Shown here piece by piece: positions 25,049 to 34,917 of a stretch of 64,000 bases of DNA. The position numbers and the translations under genes are program-made. The stretch covers positions 7,068,001 to 7,132,000 of the forward strand of contig NZ_BAAAWE010000001.1 of NCBI RefSeq assembly GCF_039534915.1, read 5' to 3'. The stretch's first letter is position 1. The number at the start of each line of letters is the position of its first letter. This DNA is from Streptomyces roseofulvus (GTDB lineage Bacteria; Actinomycetota; Actinomycetes; Streptomycetales; Streptomycetaceae). A model generated the notes under the pieces. The model was not told the DNA's origin. It saw only the letters and a program-made list of their open reading frames with translations, and did not search any database.

Positions 25049-27228
25049 AGGTGCCGTCGCAGCCGTCCGGCAACACCGCGGAAGCCGACGGTCCGGAGGA
25101 CAGACTCAGGCGGTTCGTCACCATCTGGGGCCGGGCCATCTTCCCCGTGACCGCGACCTCCCTCACCCGCACCGAGTTCGAGGGCCACCTCCTCCCGCTC
25201 GCCCGCCTGTTGTGCGGCGCGCTGCTCGCCCGGCCCTTCGACACCGCCCCCGCCCAGCGGGCCGGCGCCGGCCTGGTCGACGCCCACTGCACCGACCCGG
25301 ACGCGCTCGGCCGCAGCCTCGGCGTCGTCGACTCGTACCTGGTCCTCTACTGCGGTACGGACCCCGAGCTCACCGCCGAGGAACTGCGGGCCCGCTGCGC
25401 CCGCCTCCAGCACGCCATGGCCACCGGCTACGCCCAGGCCCTGCGCGAGCGGACCCGCGCCGAGCAGGAGGCCATCGCCCGTTCCGCGCTCTCCGCCCGC
25501 AGCGCCGCCGAGATCGCCCTGCACGCCACCGAGAGCCGCTTCCGGGCGGTCTTCGACGGGGCCGCCATCGGCATCGGCATCGCCGACCTCGACGGGCGGA
25601 TCGTCGAGGTCAACGACACCATGACCCGCATGTTCGGCGGCGTCGAGGCGCAGGTCCGCAGCCGCAACGTCAGCGAGTGGGTGCACCCCGAGGACGGGCC
25701 GCACGTCTGGCGGCTCTACGAGGAACTGGTGCGCGGCGAGCGCGAGCAGTACCGGGTGGAGAAGCCGTACTACCGCAGCGACGGCACGGTCCTGTGGACC
25801 AACCTCACCGTCTCGCTGCTCCGTGACGCCCAGGGCCTGCCCCAGTACCAGCTGGCGCTGATGGAGGACATCACCGAACGGCGCCTGCTCCATCTGCGCC
25901 TGCGGTACGAGGCCACCCACGACGCCCTCACCGGACTGCCCAACCGGACGCTGTTCTTCGAGCGCCTGGAGAAGGCGCTGGCCCCCGGCGCGACCGGCGA
26001 GGAAAGCCGCTTCGGGCTCTGCTACCTGGACCTGGACGGCTTCAAGGCCATCAACGACAGCCTCGGCCACTCCGTCGGCGACCGGCTGCTCGTCGAGGTC
26101 GCCGACCGGCTGCAGGCGTGCGCCACCGGGCCCGGCGAGATGGTCGCCCGGCTCGGCGGCGACGAGTTCGTCGCCCTCACCACCGGCCCCGCCGCCGGCG
26201 GCGAGCGGGACGCCACCGCGCTCGCCGACCGCATCCTCGCCGCGCTCGCCACGCCGGTGGGCGTCGACGGCCGCGAACTGACCGTGCGCGGCAGCCTCGG
26301 CGTCGTCGAGGGACCGGCCGGCGAACGGACCGCCGCCGAGGTGCTGCGCAGCGCCGACATCACCATGTACCGGGCCAAGTCCGCGGGCGGCAACCGCTTC
26401 GAGCTCGCCGACCCCGAGGCCGACGCCCGCGCCATCACCCGGCACGGCCTCACCACCGCGCTGCCGACCGCCCTGGAGCGGGGCGAGTTCTTCATCGAGT
26501 ACCAGCCGCTCGTCCACCTCGACGACGGCAGGGTCCACGGCGCCGAGGCCCTCGTCCGCTGGAGCCACCCCCAGCACGGCGTCCTCGGCCCCGACCGCTT
26601 CATCCCGCTCGCCGAGGACACCGGGCTGATCGTGCCGCTGGGCCGCTGGGTCCTCCAGGAGGCCGTCCGGCAGGCCCGCTCCTGGCAGCTCGACAACCCC
26701 GGCACCGGCGCCCCGCTCCGGATCAACGTCAACCTGTCCCCGACCCAGCTCCACCACCCCCGGCTGGTCGCCGACACCGTCGACGTCCTGGAACGCGCCG
26801 GGCTCGCACCGGGCGCGCTCTGCCTGGAGGTCACCGAGTCCGCGCTCATCGGCGCCGACGAGGACCTGCTCAAACCGCTGCGCCAGCTCGCCGAGATGGG
26901 CGTCGACATCGCCCTCGACGACTTCGGCACCGGCTACTCCAACCTGGCCAACCTGCGCCGCCTCCCGGTCAGCGTCCTCAAGCTCGACCGGTCCTTCACC
27001 CGCGGCATGCAGCAGCATCCGGTGGACCCCGTCGACCTGAAGATCGTCGAAGGCATCGTCTCGCTGGCCCACAGTCTCGAACTCGCCGGCACCGTCGAGG
27101 GCGTCGAGACCGCGGCCCAGGCCGAACGCCTCCGCGAACTGGGCTGCGACACCGCGCAGGGCTGGTACTACGCCCGCCCCGGCGCCCCGGACCGCATCCA
27201 CTCCCTGGTCCTCGCCGACGCGGTGTGA
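25045..27228 (+). CDS. rmdA: RmdA-like PAS-GGDEF-EAL c-di-GMP protein
   Basis: A 727-aa cytoplasmic protein. Order: a helical N-terminal domain (about 20-150), PAS/PAC (about 160-280), GGDEF (about 290-455; intact GGDEF at 371-375) and EAL (about 465-720). EAL catalytic elements are complete: EAL at 501-503, NVNLSP, LEVTES, DDFG at 625-628, LKLDRSF and GTVEGVETAAQ. S. coelicolor RmdA (SCO0928) has this domain order, lies near sdh genes and is a c-di-GMP phosphodiesterase affecting development, which is why I use the name. Both active sites look intact here, so it could have two activities. The start overlaps the methyltransferase stop; a 17-bp terminator stem follows. Confidence 0.88.
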   Translation: MKVPSQPSGNTAEADGPEDRLRRFVTIWGRAIFPVTATSLTRTEFEGHLLPLARLLCGALLARPFDTAPAQRAGAGLVDAHCTDPDALGRSLGVVDSYLVLYCGTDPELTAEELRARCARLQHAMATGYAQALRERTRAEQEAIARSALSARSAAEIALHATESRFRAVFDGAAIGIGIADLDGRIVEVNDTMTRMFGGVEAQVRSRNVSEWVHPEDGPHVWRLYEELVRGEREQYRVEKPYYRSDGTVLWTNLTVSLLRDAQGLPQYQLALMEDITERRLLHLRLRYEATHDALTGLPNRTLFFERLEKALAPGATGEESRFGLCYLDLDGFKAINDSLGHSVGDRLLVEVADRLQACATGPGEMVARLGGDEFVALTTGPAAGGERDATALADRILAALATPVGVDGRELTVRGSLGVVEGPAGERTAAEVLRSADITMYRAKSAGGNRFELADPEADARAITRHGLTTALPTALERGEFFIEYQPLVHLDDGRVHGAEALVRWSHPQHGVLGPDRFIPLAEDTGLIVPLGRWVLQEAVRQARSWQLDNPGTGAPLRINVNLSPTQLHHPRLVADTVDVLERAGLAPGALCLEVTESALIGADEDLLKPLRQLAEMGVDIALDDFGTGYSNLANLRRLPVSVLKLDRSFTRGMQQHPVDPVDLKIVEGIVSLAHSLELAGTVEGVETAAQAERLRELGCDTAQGWYYARPGAPDRIHSLVLADAV

Positions 27229-27240
27229 GCGCGCACACGC

Positions 27241-27276
27241 GTGTGGGCCCGGTCCTCCTGAGGACCGGGCCCACAC
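27241..27276 (+). terminator. Strong terminator after rmdA
   Basis: Perfect 17-bp stem GTGTGGGCCCGGTCCTC / GAGGACCGGGCCCACAC with a nominal CT loop. Confidence 0.85.
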
Positions 27277-27375
27277 CGGTGAAGCGCGAGGGGGCGAGGA
27301 GAGCGAAGGGACTATGTCATCAGGAGTATGAGAAGGAAGCCCCTTCATAGCCTCGCCCCGGACCGACCGTAGCAC

Positions 27376-29553
27376 TCAGGCGGGGACCAGGTCGCGCAGA
27401 TTTTCCGGCGTGACGACCCGGGAGCCCGGCGCCAGCCCCTCGGGCCGCGCCAGGCCGAGGTACGTCACCGGCTCCGCCGGTACGTCGCCGCCGGTCCACT
27501 CCACGACCTCCGCGCCCGACTCCCGCATCAACGCGACCACATGACGGACCGTCACCGGTGCGCGCTCGACCGCCCCGCGCACCAGGACCGCCAGCGAGAC
27601 CCGGTGGTCCTCCACCCGGTTGTCCGACGGCGTGCCCCGCAGGCACAGGTGGAGCCAGTGCGCGTGCCACCGCCCCTCCTCGTCCCGCCGGAAGGCCACC
27701 GGCAGCGCCACCCGCCCCGGTCCGCGCAGCTCGGACTTCATCCGGACCGTGCGCGGCTCGAAGGGACGGCCGCCCTGCTCGCCCTCGCGGAGCATGTACC
27801 CGAAGAAGGACTCGGCCGTCTCCTCGAAGTCCTCGCCCGCGTACACGTGCACGTGCGGCACCACGAACGCTCCCCGCACCGCGCCGAGCCGCAGCTCGAT
27901 GAACTCCGAGGCCCCGTCCGGGGCTTCGGTGACGTCCCCGGAGTGCCGGCCCTCGACCGTGGTCAGCTCCGTGTACGACAGCCAGGAGATCGTCGCGTAC
28001 CGCTCGTCGAGCAGCAGCGCGGACAGGTCCAGGTCGGTCCTGCGGCGCGCCTCCTTCCAGTACATGAAGAACCGCAGCAGCTCCCCCTCCACCGGCGAGA
28101 CGGAGCCGCGCGGCAGCACCCCGAACCCGCCCGAGGAGGCCCGTCCGCTGAGCGGCAGCGCCACGTCCAGGACCGCCGGGTCGACCAGCAGGCGCCCGGT
28201 CGCGGGAAGCCGGCGCCGGGTCTCCCCGTCGAGCAGCGCGAGCAGCCGCCGCTGGACCTCCCTCGGCAGGTCGCGGCGGGCGTCCGCGGTCACCCACGCG
28301 GTGCCGTTCCGGTTCACGAGAAGGCGCCGGGGCGCGCCGGACGCGTCGTGCCGGTTCTGCAGGTGCTCCCGCACCGACAGCACCACCCGGCCCGCCACCG
28401 CCGGCGCGACGCGCTCCGCCGCCGCCAGGACCGCCTCCCGGGCCGCGTCGTCCGCCGCGGTGCGCAGCAGCCGGTCCAGGGCGCGGAAGAGCCGCCCGGG
28501 CGCGGCCGCGGCCAGCAGCTCGGCCGCGCCCGGGACGTCACCGCCGGCGAGCAGCGCCTCCACCCGCGAGTCGAGCGACGGGGCCCGCAGCTCGCCCCTC
28601 GCCACCGCGAACACCTCGGCCGCGTGCGGCCACGCCGGGTACTCGTGCGGATGCAGCCGCTCCCCGAGCCGCTTCCACGCCTCCCGGTGCTGCCCCACGT
28701 CGGCCAGCTTCGCCGGAGCCGCCGCCACCACACCGTCCAGGCCGGCCAGCAGGGTCCGCCGCAGCGGCCGGGACAGCGCGCGGAAGCGGGTCGCCTCCCG
28801 CAGCGTCACGTCGCCGTCCGACAGGGCGCAGGCCAGCCGCAGCACGTCCGTGACCGTGTCCAGCAGGGGCGCCGCGCCGGCCCGCAGCCGGGCCGCGTTG
28901 ACCACGGCCCGGTTCTCCCGGACCGGGATCTCCGCCGGCTGCGGCCCGTCCGCGCAGCGCGCGGCGAGCACCGCGAGATCGGCCAGGTGCTCGTCGCCCA
29001 GCGGCGTCACCGCCCCCGCCAGGGAGCGGTACAGCGCGCCGATCTCCTCGTCGAAGGGGCCGCCGAGGTGCAGCACGGTCAGCCGGTCGCTGTCGGCCGG
29101 GGTCAACTCCGCGTGGGCCGCGAGCAGTTCCTCGTACGTGTGCTGGTACCGGCCGTACGCGGGCAGCGTCAGCAGATTCAGGACCCCGGCGCTCAGCTGC
29201 GCCTCGACCGCCTCCCGGGCCTCGGGATCGTCGAGCGCCTTCAGGACGCACGACAGCCAGAACTCCCGGGTGTCGGGGACGTTGCGGGGGAAGTCGATGA
29301 AGTAGGCGTTGTGCCGCACGTGGTCGCCGACCCGCTCGCGGACCGCCTCCAGCGCCCACCGGGCCAGTTCGACCACGGTGTCGGAGGGCCGCCCGGACAG
29401 CTCCTTCAGCAGCGGGGAGGACAGCGCGAATCCCCCCGTCCTCAGCGCGGCGTCGAGCCGCAGGGCGGCGGCGGAGCCGTCCCCGACGGGGCCGGCGGGG
29501 ACGGACAGCCGCAGCGTGTGCCGGACGAGCAGGCGTTCGAGAGCGTGATCCAT
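27376..29553 (-). CDS. Large protein with TerD-like C-terminal domain (SCO0854-like, RING-less)
   Basis: A 725-aa cytoplasmic protein. Residues 1-450 are helical and Leu/Ala/Arg rich without a known motif (YFIDFPRNVPDTREFWLSCV near residue 90 is distinctive). Residues about 500-720 look TerD-like: SWLSYTELTTVEGRHSGDVT, then ASEFIELRLGAVRGAFVVPH and the TFEETAESFFGYM-type helix (DFEETAESFFGYML). The HSGD element is the calcium-binding strand of TerD proteins. The whole resembles the MXAN_6230/SCO0854 family, but that family has a Cys-rich RING domain and here there are no clustered Cys residues. A stress or tellurite link is only by analogy. Start chosen at ATG 29553; further in-frame starts lie upstream. 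Confidence 0.6.
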   Translation of the reverse strand: MDHALERLLVRHTLRLSVPAGPVGDGSAAALRLDAALRTGGFALSSPLLKELSGRPSDTVVELARWALEAVRERVGDHVRHNAYFIDFPRNVPDTREFWLSCVLKALDDPEAREAVEAQLSAGVLNLLTLPAYGRYQHTYEELLAAHAELTPADSDRLTVLHLGGPFDEEIGALYRSLAGAVTPLGDEHLADLAVLAARCADGPQPAEIPVRENRAVVNAARLRAGAAPLLDTVTDVLRLACALSDGDVTLREATRFRALSRPLRRTLLAGLDGVVAAAPAKLADVGQHREAWKRLGERLHPHEYPAWPHAAEVFAVARGELRAPSLDSRVEALLAGGDVPGAAELLAAAAPGRLFRALDRLLRTAADDAAREAVLAAAERVAPAVAGRVVLSVREHLQNRHDASGAPRRLLVNRNGTAWVTADARRDLPREVQRRLLALLDGETRRRLPATGRLLVDPAVLDVALPLSGRASSGGFGVLPRGSVSPVEGELLRFFMYWKEARRRTDLDLSALLLDERYATISWLSYTELTTVEGRHSGDVTEAPDGASEFIELRLGAVRGAFVVPHVHVYAGEDFEETAESFFGYMLREGEQGGRPFEPRTVRMKSELRGPGRVALPVAFRRDEEGRWHAHWLHLCLRGTPSDNRVEDHRVSLAVLVRGAVERAPVTVRHVVALMRESGAEVVEWTGGDVPAEPVTYLGLARPEGLAPGSRVVTPENLRDLVPA

Positions 29554-29622
29554 CCGGCGATGCTCGCAGCCCGCTCGGCCGTTCCGCACGCGGATTTCCC
29601 GGGCACGGCCGGTGGAGGAGCC

Positions 29623-30528
29623 CTACGGAGCGGGAGGCGCCGGCGTGCCGCGCCGGGTGGCCATCAGGAGCTTCTGGAGCTCGCGGGCGGCGCGGGGCGG
29701 GGCCACGTCGCTGCGGTGGGCCAGGGCGATCGTGCGGCGCAGGCCCGGGCGGGCGAGGGCGGTGACGCGCAGGTCGCGGCCGGCGCGGGCGGCGACCATG
29801 GCCGGGACGACGGCGAGCCCGAGGCCGGCCCGTACGAACCCGAGGACGGCGTCCAGCTCGCCGCCCTCGACGGTGAACGTCGGCTCGAAGCCGGCCGCCC
29901 GGCAGGCGCCCACGGTCAGCTCCCGCAGGTCGTAGCCGTGCCGGAACATCACGAGCGGCTGGTCGCGCAGGTCCGTGATCCGCACCGGGCGGCGGGGCGG
30001 CGGCGCGGAGGCGGCCGAGACCACCACCAGGTCCTCGCGCAGCAGTTCCACCGTGGTCAGCGCCGGCGAGGGGGTCGGCAGCGGCAGGACGACGAGCGCC
30101 AGGTCCAGGGCGCCGCGGGCCAGCTCCCGCACCAGGTCGTGCGAGCCGCCCTCCTCGATGAGCAGCTCGATCCCCGGGTGCAGGTCGTGGAAGGCGCGCA
30201 GCACGTCGGGGAGGAGCCCGGTGCAGAGGCTGGGCGTCGCGCCGAGCCGCACCCGGCCGCGCTTGAGCTGGGCCAGCTCCTGCACCTCGCGGCGGGCCGT
30301 CTCGGTGTCGGCGAGGATCCGGCGGGCGAGCGGCAGGAGCGACTCGCCGGCGTCGGTGAGCGCGATGTTGCCCCGGGCCCGGCTGAACAGCTCCGCCCCC
30401 AGCTCCTGCTCCAGCGCCTTGATCTGCTGGGAGAGCGAGGGCTGAGAGACATGGACCCGCTCGGCGGCCCGGGTGAAGTGGAGCGTCTCGGCCACGGCCA
30501 CGAAGTAGAGGAGCTGCTGGAACTGCAT
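29623..30528 (-). CDS. LysR-family regulator divergent from sdhCAB
   Basis: A 301-aa LysR transcription factor. The winged helix-turn-helix is FVAVAETLHFTRAAERVHVSQPSLSQQIKALE; the effector domain starts near residue 90 (RVRLGATPSLCTGLLPDVLR). It is divergent from sdhC with 97 bp between starts, and a 5-7-5 palindrome at 30551-30567 with the T-N11-A form of LysR sites lies between them. It therefore probably controls the succinate dehydrogenase operon and itself. The effector is unknown. Confidence 0.88.
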   Translation of the reverse strand: MQFQQLLYFVAVAETLHFTRAAERVHVSQPSLSQQIKALEQELGAELFSRARGNIALTDAGESLLPLARRILADTETARREVQELAQLKRGRVRLGATPSLCTGLLPDVLRAFHDLHPGIELLIEEGGSHDLVRELARGALDLALVVLPLPTPSPALTTVELLREDLVVVSAASAPPPRRPVRITDLRDQPLVMFRHGYDLRELTVGACRAAGFEPTFTVEGGELDAVLGFVRAGLGLAVVPAMVAARAGRDLRVTALARPGLRRTIALAHRSDVAPPRAARELQKLLMATRRGTPAPPAP

Positions 30529-30550
30529 GACCACCAGCCTAGAGCACATG

Positions 30551-30567
30551 CATAGCTTCAGCCTATG
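30551..30567. promoter_or_regulatory. LysR-type operator between LysR gene and sdhC
   Basis: CATAG and CTATG arms around CTTCAGC, giving the ATAG-N7-CTAT form (T-N11-A). It is centred about 30 bp before the putative sdhC -35 box, the usual place for a LysR activator. Confidence 0.6.
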
Positions 30568-30587
30568 GAGATCAGCCGGACCATGTC

Positions 30588-30618
30588 TTGGACCTCTCGG
30601 GCCCTTCGGCCCTAGCGT
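30588..30618 (+). promoter_or_regulatory. Putative sdhC promoter
   Basis: TTGGAC (-35, 30588-30593), 19-bp spacer, TAGCGT (-10, 30613-30618). The ATG follows 7 bp after the -10 box, so the mRNA would have almost no leader and no ribosome site. Confidence 0.55.
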
Positions 30619-30625
30619 CGACGGC

Positions 30626-31387
30626 ATGGCTCTGGCACCCAGCAAGGACGCGGCCGCCGCGGGAGGCCCGGCGTCCGCCCGGGAAGCGGCCCCCGCCCGC
30701 CCACCGTCCCGCACCCCGTCCCGCGGCTTCTGGTCCTCGACCCTCGGCAAGAAGACCGTGATGGCCGTGAGCGGCCTGATCATGCTCGCCTACCTGGTCG
30801 CGCACGTGGCCGGCAACCTCAAGGTCTTCTTCGGTCCGGAGGAGTTCAACGGCTACGGGCACTGGCTGCGCGTGATGGGCGCCCCCGTCCTCCACCACGG
30901 CTGGGGGCTGTGGATCGCCCGGATCGTGCTCCTGGCCGCGGTCCTCGCCCACGCCGTCTCCGCGTACCAGCTCAGCCGCCGCGACATCCGGGCGCGCCCC
31001 ATCCGGTACGCCCACCGGCGCAAGGGCGCTTCCTACGCCACCCGCACCATGCGCTGGGGCGGGATCATCCTCGGCCTCTTCATCGTCTGGCACGTCCTCG
31101 ACCTCACCACCGGCACCGTCCACTCCGGCGGCTTCGAGGAGGGCAGGCCGTACCAGAACGTCATCGACACCTTCTCGACCTGGTACGGCAACGTCGTCTA
31201 CATCGTCGCCATGCTGGCCGTCGGCCTCCACGTCCGGCACGGCTTCTGGAGCGCCGCCCAGACCCTCGGCGTCGGCGACGCCCGGCGCGAACGCGCCCTG
31301 CGGCTGACGGCGAACGCCCTCGCACTCGCCCTGACCGCGGGCTTCATCGCCGTCCCCGTCGGCGTCATGACCGGAGTGGTGAACTGA
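30626..31387 (+). CDS. sdhC: Succinate dehydrogenase cytochrome b subunit
   Basis: A 253-aa membrane subunit with five to six helices. It follows a polar Ala/Pro N-terminus of about 50 residues. Conserved elements are KKTVMAVSGLIMLAYLVAHVAGN, the His-bearing helices FIVWHVLDL and VGLHVRHGFWSAAQTLG, which supply heme b ligands. It is a single-subunit anchor as in Bacillus- and Wolinella-type enzymes, which carry two hemes and react with menaquinone. It heads an sdhCAB operon; the sdhA start is 2 bp after its stop. Confidence 0.9.
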   Translation: MALAPSKDAAAAGGPASAREAAPARPPSRTPSRGFWSSTLGKKTVMAVSGLIMLAYLVAHVAGNLKVFFGPEEFNGYGHWLRVMGAPVLHHGWGLWIARIVLLAAVLAHAVSAYQLSRRDIRARPIRYAHRRKGASYATRTMRWGGIILGLFIVWHVLDLTTGTVHSGGFEEGRPYQNVIDTFSTWYGNVVYIVAMLAVGLHVRHGFWSAAQTLGVGDARRERALRLTANALALALTAGFIAVPVGVMTGVVN

Positions 31388-31389
31388 CC

Positions 31390-33332
<1,943 letters not shown>

Positions 33333-33336
<4 letters not shown>

Positions 33337-34076
33337 AGCTCAACCTGCGCGTCTGGCGCCAGAAGAACGCCGCCGCCGAGGGCGCCATGGCCACCTACGA
33401 GGTGGACGGGATCTCCCCCGACATGTCCTTCCTGGAGATGCTCGACACCCTCAACGAGGACCTCATCCTGCGCGGCGAGGACCCCGTCGCCTTCGACCAC
33501 GACTGCCGCGAGGGCATCTGCGGCGCCTGCAGCCTCGTCATCGACGGCGACGCCCACGGCCCCGAGCGCACCACCACGTGCCAGCTCCACATGCGCTCCT
33601 TCCGCGACGGCGACACCATCGACGTCGAACCCTGGCGGGCCTCCGCCTTCCCGGTCGTCAAGGACCTCGTCGTCGACCGCACCGCCTTCGACCGGATCAT
33701 CCAGGCCGGCGGATACGTCACCGCCCCCACCGGCTCCGCGCCCGAGGCCCACGCCACCGCCGTCCCCAAGGCGGACGCCGACTTCGCCTTCGAGCACGCC
33801 GAGTGCATCGGCTGCGGCGCCTGCGTCGCCGCCTGCCCGAACGGCTCGGCGATGCTCTTCACCTCCGCCAAGGTCAACCACCTGAACGTGCTCCCGCAGG
33901 GCGCGCCGGAGCGCGAGACCCGGGTCCTCGACATGGTCGCCCAGATGGACGCGGAGGGCTTCGGCGGCTGCACGCTCACCGGCGAGTGCGCCACGGCCTG
34001 CCCGAAGGGCATCCCGCTGCCGTCGATCGCCGCGATGAACAAGGAGTGGCTGCGGGCCCGGCGCAAGGTGAAGTGA
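33333..34076 (+). CDS. sdhB: Succinate dehydrogenase iron-sulfur subunit
   Basis: A 247-aa protein with the [2Fe-2S] set (CREGICGACSLVIDG and a further Cys in TTCQLHMRSF) and the two ferredoxin-type sets CIGCGACVAACPNG and CTLTGECATACPKG. It links the flavin of SdhA to the SdhC hemes and quinone. ATG overlaps the sdhA stop (ATGA), so subunits are coupled. A GC hairpin follows at 34107-34132. Confidence 0.94.
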
Positions 34077-34106
34077 GAGGACTTCCCGCCACCGGGAACA
34101 AAGCGC

Positions 34107-34132
34107 CGGCCCGGGCCGTTCTCCCCGGGCCG
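34107..34132 (+). terminator. Hairpin after sdhB
   Basis: CGGCCCGGG / CCCGGGCCG stem of 9 bp with an 8-base loop, 31 bp after the sdhB stop and 25 bp before the next start. Without a T run it may be a terminator or an mRNA-stabilising hairpin. Confidence 0.5.
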
Positions 34133-34156
34133 ACGCCATCCCGACCGAGGAGAACC

Positions 34157-34834
34157 TTGCCCGACGCGCAGAGCACCGCCCCGACCGCCGACACCTTCTC
34201 CAGCCCCTTCCCGCTGCCCCCGCTCACCGACCAGGCCGAGCGGCTCATCGAGCTCGGCGTGCCCGCTCTCACCGGCCTCGACGCCGGCGAGCTGCGGGCC
34301 TACGCCGAGAAGGCCGCCGCCGACGCCCCGGCCGGTTCCCTGCTGGCCCTCCACCCGGACGCCGCGCCCGCCTCGGCCCTCGCCCCGCTGCTCAGGCTCG
34401 CGGACAAGCCCGGCTTCCTGGTGGTCGACATGGCGGACGTGGACTCCTTCGCCCCGCAGGGCGTGGAACTCCCCGACGGCCCCTTCTACCTGGTCCACGA
34501 CCTGGACCGCGGCGACCACCTGGGCAACTGGAGCCCCGAGGAGGCCCTCCCGGCGCTCCACGAGGCCGGCCGGACGCCGCTCGTCCTCACCGAGGGCATC
34601 CACTGGCTGCTCCAGCGGCCCGAGGTCCTGGAGCGCAACAAGTGCTTCATGACGATCGGTTCACGCCTGCGCAAGCCCAACGGTGCCTTCGACGCCCGCA
34701 CTCCGGCCATCTGGATCAGCAACGGCACCGGCCGCGACGGCAGGGAGCGCAAGGGCGCGCCCAAGGTCGGCTGGTGCTGGTGGAACAACCGGCACACCTG
34801 GCTCGGCTTCGGCTCCACCACGGGCCGCGGCTAG
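34157..34834 (+). CDS. DUF5701 family protein
   Basis: A 225-aa cytoplasmic protein. Segments seen: DQAERLIELGVPALTGLDAG, GFLVVDMADVDSFAPQGVEL, FYLVHDLDRGDHLGNWSPEE and a C-terminal KVGWCWWNNRHTWLGFGST. This matches a conserved actinobacterial family (DUF5701) with no known function. The start is a TTG at 34157 supported by GAGGAG at 4 bp spacing. The stop TAG lies inside the CTAG that borders the MITE, so the last codon boundary coincides with the insertion. Confidence 0.7.
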   Translation: MPDAQSTAPTADTFSSPFPLPPLTDQAERLIELGVPALTGLDAGELRAYAEKAAADAPAGSLLALHPDAAPASALAPLLRLADKPGFLVVDMADVDSFAPQGVELPDGPFYLVHDLDRGDHLGNWSPEEALPALHEAGRTPLVLTEGIHWLLQRPEVLERNKCFMTIGSRLRKPNGAFDARTPAIWISNGTGRDGRERKGAPKVGWCWWNNRHTWLGFGSTTGRG

Positions 34835-34917
34835 GTCGCTTCTTTCGGATCAGGCCGCATCAGGGAGGTGCGTGCCAGGCGTCGCGAGCCCGGCATGATC
34901 CGAAAGAGGCGGCCTAG
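34831..34917. mobile_element. CTAG-bordered MITE, copy 1
   Basis: The 87-bp element has terminal inverted repeats: the left end reads TAGGTCGCTTCTTTCGGATC and the right end, on the other strand, TAGGCCGCCTCTTTCGGATC (18 of 20 match). CTAG stands at both borders (34831-34834, 34914-34917), as expected for a target-site duplication of a palindromic tetramer. The inner sequence GTGCGTGCCAGGCGTCGCGA recurs in copy 2. There is no coding capacity. It lies exactly between two convergent genes and contributes a TAG stop to each. Confidence 0.8.

Noticed and set aside
27290..27375. Possible small RNA or hairpin (CTATG ... CATAG) between rmdA and the TerD-like gene
   Set aside because: The pairing is short and interrupted, and there is no clear promoter for it.
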